This document shows, in pieces, positions 1 to 5,072 of a stretch of DNA of 16,054 bases (position 1 is its first letter; each line of letters opens with the position of its first letter). The DNA lies in the NCBI GenBank assembly GCA_029570205.1, contig JAKQSI010000083.1:1-16054 (forward strand), read 5' to 3'. The notes under the pieces are model-generated. The model did no database searches and had not been told where the DNA came from. It saw only the letters and a program-made list of their open reading frames with translations. This DNA comes from Candidatus Omnitrophota bacterium (GTDB lineage: Bacteria; Hinthialibacterota; Hinthialibacteria; Hinthialibacterales; JAKPRU01). Both the position numbers and the translations under genes were made by a program.

Positions 1-339
1 TCCGGCCCATTTCGGCTGCACGTTTCTCTGTTTATCCTGACTCGCATGGTCTCATCTCTTCAAGAAACCACTCGCCGCGATTATTCTCGCGATATCCAAC
101 CGGCCTCACCCCTCTCCCGAGAGGCTTGTGAGAAATGCGGGCTCGCGTGTGAGATAGATTTTTTGGCAAAAACTTGGAGGAGATCAGTTGCGAGAAAAAG
201 AAGGAGGATATCTCAAGCCCAATCCATCCCTGTACCGGCCGGTTTCCCGGCCCGGAGGAAATACAAAAAGATTGGATTTAATTACACTTACGGACTCGAA
301 AGGCCGGCAATCCCGGAGAGGATTCCAGGAAGGGTTCGA
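1..339. other. Intergenic stretch at window edge, no gene seen
   Basis: This lies downstream of the minus-strand dehydrogenase gene and runs to the window edge. I see no convincing gene. A plus-strand reading frame from a TTG at 188 has purine-rich sequence before it, but it runs antisense into the dehydrogenase gene and looks like chance. The stretch holds a CCTCTC-CC-GAGAGG palindrome at 111-124 and a 10-bp perfect palindrome ACCGGCCGGT at 234-243. No hairpin followed by a T-run marks the end of the dehydrogenase transcript. Confidence 0.5.
111..124. repeat. Short CT-rich palindrome, REP-like
   Basis: Perfect inverted repeat CCTCTC-CC-GAGAGG, preceded by CTCACC. It resembles the larger CT-rich palindrome at 1559-1578 and is probably a short or decayed member of the same class of intergenic palindromes. 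Confidence 0.4.
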
Positions 340-1491
340 TTACGCTTCCCGTTTATGTTGCGGATCGGTCTGGATGATCTTCTTCACCCCGGATTTCGGA
401 ATGGATTTCGCTCGAAGATCGGCGAAGAATTCATCTATCTCCTCCCGATCCAGCGGGATGTGTACCTTGCGGTTCTGATATGCGGAAAGATAGATCGCGT
501 TGGACAATTCCAGCGATCCGGTCCCAACGGAACCGTCAATCAGCAGATCTTCTTTTCCAAGGATGGCTCGCAGGAAGTTGCGTATGACGGCCCGATGGCC
601 GGTTTCGCAGGGAGTCAGTTCGACTTCCTTCATTTCCGCTTTCGGTCCACCCCAGGGTTCCGGGTTGGTTCGGGCACATTCGGAGACATCAGGCGTGACC
701 CTCGCAAAATACAGTTTCTTATCTCGATAGACCAGTTTACCCTTTTCGCCCGCGATTTCGTGAAGAAACGTGCCGGGATATTCATCCGTACTCGCCGTGA
801 GATATCCATGCGCGCCGTTTTCATATCGACAGATTGCAAAGGCGGAATCCTCGACCTCGATGTCATGCACACGGGTGTGTGTGAACCCGAGGACCTCGTG
901 CGGCAGCCCGCCAAGGGCGACAAACTGATCGAGCGCGTGGGGGGCCTGGTTAATCAGCACTCCACCGCCCTCTCCCACCCATGTGGCGCGCCATTCAGCG
1001 GAGTTATAGTAAGTCTGGGTGCGGAAATCGGTGTAGATCAGCAGCGTGCGATAAATCTCACCGAGTTCACCGCTCGCAATAATCTCCTGCGCTTTGCGAA
1101 AATACGGTTCGGCGCGGAACTGAAACATCACCGTGAAGACCTTTCCGCTCTCTTTGGCGCCTGAAACCAGCTCCTCCGCCGCGCCGATCGTCACCGCGAT
1201 GGGCTTCTCGCTGAGAACGTGCAATCCGGCCCGAAGGGCGTAAATACCGATAGGCGGATGGAAATAATGCGGGGTGGCGACAATTACCGCCTCGGCAAGG
1301 CCGCTGTCAATCAATTCCTTGTAATTGGTGAATCCCTTGACACCGTATTTCTCGGAAACGGACTTGCAGGTCTCCGGGTCAATATCGCAAATGCAGGTCA
1401 ACTCGGCTTCTTCGAGGTCCGGGGTCTGGCTGCAATGCCCCTGCCCCATTCCTCCCGTGCCGATGATACCCAGACGGACTTTGTCGGACAT
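340..1491 (-). CDS. Gfo/Idh/MocA family NAD(P)-dependent oxidoreductase
   Basis: Cytoplasmic sugar or polyol dehydrogenase of 383 residues, the usual size for the family. The N-terminal Rossmann fold shows GIIGTGGMG (residues 8-16), followed by an acidic CDID at the end of the second strand. The family signature EKP is at 95-97, with Lys96 the expected catalytic or structural lysine. The C-terminal substrate domain carries NQAPHALDQ (181-189), where His185 and Asp188 match the usual active-site H-x-x-D pattern. The start is supported by AAGGAG (1499-1504) seven bases upstream of the ATG. It is the last gene of the minus-strand sugar cluster, separated from the mutarotase gene by 164 bp of hairpin-rich sequence, so it may be cotranscribed or have its own promoter. 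The substrate cannot be read from sequence. Inositol, glucoside-type and amino-sugar dehydrogenases share this fold, so the specific reaction is left open. Confidence 0.93.
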   Translation of the reverse strand: MSDKVRLGIIGTGGMGQGHCSQTPDLEEAELTCICDIDPETCKSVSEKYGVKGFTNYKELIDSGLAEAVIVATPHYFHPPIGIYALRAGLHVLSEKPIAVTIGAAEELVSGAKESGKVFTVMFQFRAEPYFRKAQEIIASGELGEIYRTLLIYTDFRTQTYYNSAEWRATWVGEGGGVLINQAPHALDQFVALGGLPHEVLGFTHTRVHDIEVEDSAFAICRYENGAHGYLTASTDEYPGTFLHEIAGEKGKLVYRDKKLYFARVTPDVSECARTNPEPWGGPKAEMKEVELTPCETGHRAVIRNFLRAILGKEDLLIDGSVGTGSLELSNAIYLSAYQNRKVHIPLDREEIDEFFADLRAKSIPKSGVKKIIQTDPQHKREA

Positions 1492-1515
1492 GAAGGTTCT
1501 CCTTAAACCGGCATC

Positions 1516-1538
1516 ACAGGCTGGAAGCCTGTACCACC
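1516..1538 (+). repeat. Hairpin plus CCACC element
   Basis: Inverted repeat ACAGGCT-GGA-AGCCTGT (1516-1532), then one base and CCACC (1534-1538). The build matches the elements at 1586-1607 and 4897-4921: a short perfect stem, a short loop, then CCACC within two bases. Confidence 0.55.
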
Positions 1539-1558
1539 CGAATCATCTCTCACTCCAA

Positions 1559-1578
1559 CCCTCTCCTGAGGGAGAGGG
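1559..1578. repeat. REP-like CT-rich palindrome
   Basis: Perfect 8-bp inverted repeat CCCTCTCC with loop TGAG and GGAGAGGG, preceded by CAA. Palindromes of this CT-rich type are scattered between genes in many bacteria. A related one with a 10-bp stem sits inside the glycosyltransferase gene at 11898-11919. Confidence 0.6.
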
Positions 1579-1585
1579 AGAATAG

Positions 1586-1607
1586 GGTGGCGCCGGCATC
1601 TTGCCGG
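1586..1607 (-). repeat. Hairpin plus CCACC element, minus orientation
   Basis: CCGGC-ATCTT-GCCGG (1593-1607) is a perfect 5-bp stem. Read on the minus strand it is followed by two bases and CCACC (GGTGG at 1586-1590 on the plus strand). The loop core is shared with the leader hairpin at 3884-3901, so these two look like copies of one element. Confidence 0.5.
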
Positions 1608-1655
1608 TGGTTTCTCCAAAACGGCAATCCATCAAGTCGATTCGGTTACGGGACA

Positions 1656-2069
1656 CTATGATTTCACCACGCCGATGGTGAGAAGGATATTCGCGTAAGT
1701 GCGTTCCTCACCGGTGGCGATGGCCAGGCAGACTTCCGGCGATTCCGCCGCTTCATAGAACGCGAATCGATCCCGGTGCTGAAGTTCGATATCGGGAAGC
1801 AGTTTGCTGAACTCTGCGAAAATCTTCGGCTCGTGATCCGGGGGAGCCATCACCTCGGCCGCCTCAACGGGGATTTCGGTCAGAATAGTCTCCAGAACAT
1901 TCGTAACCGTGGGCAATCCGGGTCGGAGGTTGAGATACACCAGATCGGCGTTCGGCCCGGAGCGTGTACTCAAGGGATAGTTGCCATCGGCAATGAGTAC
2001 CTTCGCTCCGTGCCCGGCCCCGGCAAGAGCGGCAGAGATATGCGGGTGAATGAGTTCCGACTTGAGCAT
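1656..2069 (-). CDS. RbsD/FucU family sugar pyranase/mutarotase
   Basis: This 137-residue protein covers the whole family length. Members interconvert anomeric or ring forms of monosaccharides (ribose pyranose/furanose for RbsD, fucose anomers for FucU) and act in the cytoplasm as ring-shaped oligomers. His20 in AGHGAK and Asp28 in IADGNYP occupy the positions of the family's conserved active-site His and Asp. RFAFYE (101-106) and GEERTYANILL (120-130) are closer to FucU than to RbsD. The ATG at 2069 has AGGAG eight bases upstream, inside the end of the transketolase gene, and only two bases separate that gene's stop from this start. The two are therefore very probably translated from one mRNA. 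The position suggests it feeds a sugar in the right ring form to the neighbouring enzymes. Whether the substrate is ribose, fucose or another sugar is unknown. Confidence 0.9.
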   Translation of the reverse strand: MLKSELIHPHISAALAGAGHGAKVLIADGNYPLSTRSGPNADLVYLNLRPGLPTVTNVLETILTEIPVEAAEVMAPPDHEPKIFAEFSKLLPDIELQHRDRFAFYEAAESPEVCLAIATGEERTYANILLTIGVVKS

Positions 2070-2071
2070 GG

Positions 2072-3001
2072 CTACTTCTCCTGCACAAACGCGGCGGCTT
2101 GTCGTGCAATGCCCGCCGCATCGAGTTCGTATTTTGCATAGAGTTCCTCGGGATCGCCGGATTCTCCGAACTTATCGAGCAATCCCCAGCGACGAACGGG
2201 TACGGGGTGCGTTTCACAGACCGCCTCCGCCACGGCGCTACCCATTCCGCCCATGATATTGTGATCTTCCACGGTGAAAATACGCCCGGTCTCTTTTGCG
2301 CACCGCGCAACAAGGTCCTTGTCAATGGGTTTGATCGTGTGGATATTCACCACGCGGGCACGGATTCCCTTTTCCTGAAGGACCTTCCCGGCCTCCAGGG
2401 CTTCGGCGACCGTGGAGCCGGTAGCCATGATGGTCAGGTCTTTGCCATCCGCCAGAACAACCCCTTTTCCGACCTGGAAACGGTAATCCGGGCTGTTGAT
2501 ATCGGGGAGTTTCTGGCGTGTCAGGCGGATGTAAGAATAACCGTTGTGTTCCGCCATGAATGTGACAGCCTGTTTCGTTTCAAGTTCATCGCACGGCTGA
2601 AGGACAATCATGCCCGGCAGAGCGCGCATGAGGGCCAGGTCTTCCAGGCCCATCTGGCTGTTGCCGTCCTCTCCGATCCCGATTCCCGCGTGAGTTCCGA
2701 CGATGCGGACAGGGGCGTTTGAATAGGCCACCGACATGCGGATGGTTTCGTATCGCCCAGTCAGGAAACACGCAAAACTGCACGCAAACGGTTTCTTGCC
2801 AGCGAGGGCCAGCCCGGCAGCGATGCCGACCATGTTGGATTCCGCAATCCCGCACTCAAAAAACCGATCCGGGAACTTTTTGGCAAACAGAATGCTCATT
2901 GTGGATTTCGACAGGTCCGCGTCGAGAACGACAATCTTCTCATCCTTTTCGCCCAGTTCGGCAAGGGTTTCGCCGAATGCCAATCGTGATGCTTTCGCCA
3001 T
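2072..3001 (-). CDS. Transketolase, C-terminal subunit
   Basis: A 309-residue protein carrying the pyrimidine-binding and C-terminal domains of transketolase. With its partner it would transfer two-carbon ketol units between sugar phosphates in the non-oxidative pentose phosphate pathway. ECGIAESNMVGIAAGLA (49-65) contains Glu54, the conserved glutamate that activates the thiamine diphosphate pyrimidine. The GTHAGIGIGEDG stretch (102-113) is typical of transketolase and DXS-like C halves. I chose the ATG at 3001, giving an N-terminus MAKASRLAFG, because AAGGAG lies seven bases upstream. The frame stays open to 3094, but that extension is low-complexity and overlaps the N-half gene. It starts 26 bp after the N-half gene stops. 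Splitting transketolase into two adjacent genes is common in archaea and in many uncultured bacteria. Confidence 0.95.
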   Translation of the reverse strand: MAKASRLAFGETLAELGEKDEKIVVLDADLSKSTMSILFAKKFPDRFFECGIAESNMVGIAAGLALAGKKPFACSFACFLTGRYETIRMSVAYSNAPVRIVGTHAGIGIGEDGNSQMGLEDLALMRALPGMIVLQPCDELETKQAVTFMAEHNGYSYIRLTRQKLPDINSPDYRFQVGKGVVLADGKDLTIMATGSTVAEALEAGKVLQEKGIRARVVNIHTIKPIDKDLVARCAKETGRIFTVEDHNIMGGMGSAVAEAVCETHPVPVRRWGLLDKFGESGDPEELYAKYELDAAGIARQAAAFVQEK

Positions 3002-3027
3002 ATTCAGAGTCTCCTTGATCGTCGTGT

Positions 3028-3846
3028 TCAGTTCGCGCCCAATTCCGCGAGCGCTTTGGCGGCCTCTTCTGCGTTGGGGGCCTTGCCGTGCCAATCCACC
3101 ACATTCTCCATGAACGAAACCCCTTTGCCTTTAACGGTATCGGCAAGGATCAAGGTGGGCTGGTTTTTGGTTTCGGCGGCTTCTTTCAGGGCGCCGAGGA
3201 TTTGTTCGAAATCATGCCCATTGATCGGAATGACATGCCAGCCGAAACTGACCCATTTGTCCTTGATGGGTTCGAGCGGCATAACATCTTTCACATATCC
3301 GTCTATCTGGGCCTTATTGTAATCCAGAATGGCGCAAAGGGTGTCCGCTTTGAACTTCGGCGACGCCATGGCGGCCTCCCAGACCTGGCCTTCCTGTGTT
3401 TCGCCATCACCCATCAGGCAATAAACGCGAAACGGCGAACCGCCCATTTTGCTTGCGAGGGCCATCCCAAGCGCGACCGAGAGTCCCTGGCCGAGCGATC
3501 CGGTACAGGCTTCCAGGCAAGGCATCCTGTTCCGGTCCGGGTGTCCCTGAAGCGGGCTGCCGGTTTTCCGCAGGGTCAGCAAATCCTCGCGCGGGAAATA
3601 GCCCGCCTCGGCCAACGCCGCATACCAGACGGGAATGGCATGTCCCTTGGAGAGAATAAAGCGGTCTCGATGAGGCCAGTCGTGACGTTTGGGATTATGC
3701 CGCATTACGGCAAACAGCAGGGCGGTCACCAGGTCGGCAGCGGACAGCGAACCGCCCGGATGCCCGGAACCGGCCTCCGCAAGCATCCGAATCACATCAA
3801 TGCGGATTTTCCCGGCAATTTCTTTCAATTCAGCAATTTCCGGCAT
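3028..3846 (-). CDS. Transketolase, N-terminal (thiamine diphosphate-binding) subunit
   Basis: A 272-residue protein forming the diphosphate-binding half of a split transketolase. SGHPGGSLSAADL (27-39), SKGHA (66-70), QGHPD (100-104) and GSLGQG (116-121) are standard transketolase motifs. The thiamine diphosphate/Mg signature runs from GDGETQEG (147-154) to DYNKAQIDG (175-183), with Asn177 the expected metal ligand. Residues His29, His69 and His102 correspond to active-site histidines of the family. The ATG at 3846 is preceded by a weak AGGA and by a 5' leader that holds a hairpin and a near-consensus promoter (3916-3943). It is the first gene of the minus-strand sugar cluster. Such pairs may serve the central pentose pathway or a dedicated sugar catabolic route. 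The neighbouring mutarotase and dehydrogenase lean towards the latter, as an inference. Confidence 0.95.
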   Translation of the reverse strand: MPEIAELKEIAGKIRIDVIRMLAEAGSGHPGGSLSAADLVTALLFAVMRHNPKRHDWPHRDRFILSKGHAIPVWYAALAEAGYFPREDLLTLRKTGSPLQGHPDRNRMPCLEACTGSLGQGLSVALGMALASKMGGSPFRVYCLMGDGETQEGQVWEAAMASPKFKADTLCAILDYNKAQIDGYVKDVMPLEPIKDKWVSFGWHVIPINGHDFEQILGALKEAAETKNQPTLILADTVKGKGVSFMENVVDWHGKAPNAEEAAKALAELGAN

Positions 3847-3883
3847 AGTGTTTAATTCCTATTGGATTCTGTTGGTACAACTC

Positions 3884-3901
3884 TCCGGCCAAGATGCCGG
3901 A
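3884..3901 (-). promoter_or_regulatory. Leader hairpin of the transketolase cluster
   Basis: TCCGGC-CAAGAT-GCCGGA is a perfect 6-bp inverted repeat. It lies between the predicted transcription start (about 3909 on the minus strand) and the ATG at 3846, so it would form in the 5' untranslated RNA. Its loop core is shared with the hairpin at 1593-1607, so it may be a mobile hairpin copy and not a dedicated regulator. Confidence 0.45.
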
Positions 3902-3915
3902 TGGATGAATTCTTG

Positions 3916-3943
3916 ATTATAGGCGTTGTCCCCCGGATGGCAA
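3916..3943 (-). promoter_or_regulatory. Sigma70-type promoter for the transketolase cluster
   Basis: Read on the minus strand: TTGCCA (-35, 3943-3938), a 16-base spacer, then a perfect TATAAT (-10, 3921-3916). It faces the transketolase genes and predicts a 5' leader of roughly 60 bases. Confidence 0.65.
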
Positions 3944-3973
3944 GGAATGGACCGTGGGGCTGTCGGGAGGCTG

Positions 3974-4528
3974 TCAGGATCGGCTGTCGCCGGGACTGAG
4001 CAGACGAAGTCCCTGCACGAAATACTGCCCCACACTAATCAGGGTCAGCACCGCGGCGATCACATTGATAATCAGAGAATAGGGAGCCGGGAAAGAAAAA
4101 ACCGCCGCCACCACCGCCGCGAACTGAAAACCCGTCGCCCATTTGCTGGTCCGTGTCGGCGCGGCCTCCACCCGCCCCAGAATCGTCGCCACCAAGGCCC
4201 ACCCGATCACCACCAGGATATCCTTGCTCACAACAATCATGGCCAGCCAGATCGGCAGCCGGTTGAAAATGGTTAGAAGAATAAAGGAGGTCAGCACAAA
4301 CAGCTTGTCCGCCAGCGGGTCCAAGAGTCCCCCCAGGGCGGTCACTTGGCCGTGACGTCGGGCAAAATATCCGTCCAGAAAGTCGCTCAGGAAGATCACC
4401 ACCAGGACAATTCGCGCCCATACAACAAACTCAGGCGCGCCCACTTGGCTGTAACTGTAATAGCAAAGCCAGAAAAAGCACGGAACCAGAAGAATCCGAC
4501 CCAACGACAAAGCATTTGCGATATTCAT
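3974..4528 (-). CDS. pgsA: CDP-diacylglycerol-glycerol-3-phosphate 3-phosphatidyltransferase
   Basis: Inner-membrane enzyme that makes phosphatidylglycerol phosphate from CDP-diacylglycerol and glycerol 3-phosphate, the committed step to phosphatidylglycerol and cardiolipin. The 184-residue length is normal. The complete CDP-alcohol phosphotransferase motif D-x2-D-G-x2-A-R-x8-G-x3-D-x3-D is present: Asp49, Asp52, Gly53, Ala56, Arg57, Gly66, Asp70 and Asp74. The N-terminus MNIANALSLGRILLVP matches the usual start of PgsA proteins. Several hydrophobic segments follow (about 34-48, 78-98, 101-118, 133-147 and 151-166). A related family member such as a cardiolipin or phosphatidylinositol-type synthase is possible, but PgsA fits best. 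A TACAAT hexamer (4547-4542) just upstream could be a -10 box, though its -35 match is poor. Confidence 0.93.
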   Translation of the reverse strand: MNIANALSLGRILLVPCFFWLCYYSYSQVGAPEFVVWARIVLVVIFLSDFLDGYFARRHGQVTALGGLLDPLADKLFVLTSFILLTIFNRLPIWLAMIVVSKDILVVIGWALVATILGRVEAAPTRTSKWATGFQFAAVVAAVFSFPAPYSLIINVIAAVLTLISVGQYFVQGLRLLSPGDSRS

Positions 4529-4636
4529 AATCTCTCTGGCAATTGTACCCGAATCTTCCTATCATCATAAGGTCGTTACCGAGTAGTCAGGTGTCTCGTT
4601 TTTTCCGGGAACCGCCGCATATCAGAGGATCCGTCC

Positions 4637-4852
4637 GTGAAAATCACCGTTCGTCAACTGGAGCGTTTCCTGGCAGGGGCTTGTACCTTCCTTCTGGTCA
4701 TTCTGTACTGTCAGCTGTTCATTCAAAGTTGCGGGGGACCATTCCCGGAACGGCTCCGAGGACCGTTCGCGAAACAAAGTTATACCCGACTGGGCGATCT
4801 CCCCGAAGACGAGCGGAATTATGTTCCCAATGTCGAACTTCCGGCAAAATGA
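4637..4852 (+). CDS. Small predicted single-span membrane protein
   Basis: A 71-residue product starting at a GTG, with AGAGGA (4624-4629) seven bases upstream, which is a credible ribosome-binding site. Residues about 12-30 (LAGACTFLLVILYCQLF and onward) form one hydrophobic span after a basic N-terminus, so an N-in, single-pass inner-membrane protein is likely. The remaining tail is polar with several charged residues and no recognised motif. I do not recognise a family. It is divergent from pgsA and is followed on the same strand by the repeat protein, with a tandem hairpin array between them. The small size and lack of a family leave real doubt that it is a gene. Confidence 0.5.
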   Translation: MKITVRQLERFLAGACTFLLVILYCQLFIQSCGGPFPERLRGPFAKQSYTRLGDLPEDERNYVPNVELPAK

Positions 4853-4896
4853 CCGGACATTTCCGATTCAATCACTTTTAAGAAAGATCGCCCATC

Positions 4897-4921
4897 GACA
4901 GGCACAGAGGCCTGTCCCACC
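4897..4921 (+). repeat. Hairpin plus CCACC element leading the 21-bp array
   Basis: GACAGGC-ACAGAG-GCCTGTC (4897-4916) is a perfect 7-bp stem with a 6-base loop, followed directly by CCACC, which is also the start of the first tandem unit. The stem and loop lengths equal those of the hairpin inside the 33-bp units at the window end, but the bases differ. Confidence 0.6.
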
Positions 4922-5012
4922 AGGGGGCCAGGCATCCCCACCAGTGGGCCAGGCATCCCCACCAGTGGGCCAGGCATCCCCACCAGTGGGCCAGGCGTCC
5001 CTGCCTGGCAAA
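4917..5012 (+). repeat. 21-bp tandem repeat with a full-length terminal unit
   Basis: Three units start at 4917, 4938 and 4959, each reading close to CCACCAGTGGGCCAGGCATC plus one C. The fourth, from 4980, continues into CCTGCCTGGCA, completing the hairpin GCCAGGC (4990-4996), loop GTCCCT, GCCTGGC (5003-5009). The 21-bp units are the 33-bp unit of 15611-16054 without its right hairpin arm. The last unit is close to the complete 33-bp form. The frame is open in the plus direction as a PPVGQAS repeat, but no start is likely to read it. Confidence 0.85.
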
Positions 5013-5072
5013 GAAGGCCGGGAAGCACACTTTCTTCACCCCATCACCGGCCCTGCCGGAGCAAGGCTCATA

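Larger units (their letters stand above)
1492..1655. other. Hairpin-rich intergenic spacer
   Basis: A 164-bp gap between the mutarotase and dehydrogenase genes. It contains three separate hairpins at 1516-1532, 1559-1578 and 1593-1607 and no reading frame of note. In the minus-strand transcript all three would lie in the spacer RNA, where they could stabilise mRNA or attenuate transcription. None is followed by a T-run typical of an intrinsic terminator. Confidence 0.6.

Noticed and set aside
328-349. tRNA T-arm-like sequence GGTTCGATT within a GGAAG/CTTCC hairpin
   Set aside because: No acceptor, D or anticodon arms can be placed around it, and part of it overlaps the end of the dehydrogenase gene.
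46-1164. Long plus-strand reading frame of 372 codons
   Set aside because: It is antisense to the well-supported Gfo/Idh/MocA dehydrogenase, lacks recognisable motifs, and its composition looks like a mirrored coding sequence.
3088-3855. Plus-strand frame of 255 codons
   Set aside because: Antisense to the transketolase N half, which has full cofactor motifs.
4821-5072. Upstream extension of the solenoid protein
   Set aside because: It translates only the 21-bp tandem repeat and overlaps the small membrane protein gene. The ATG at 5073 gives a proper signal peptide.
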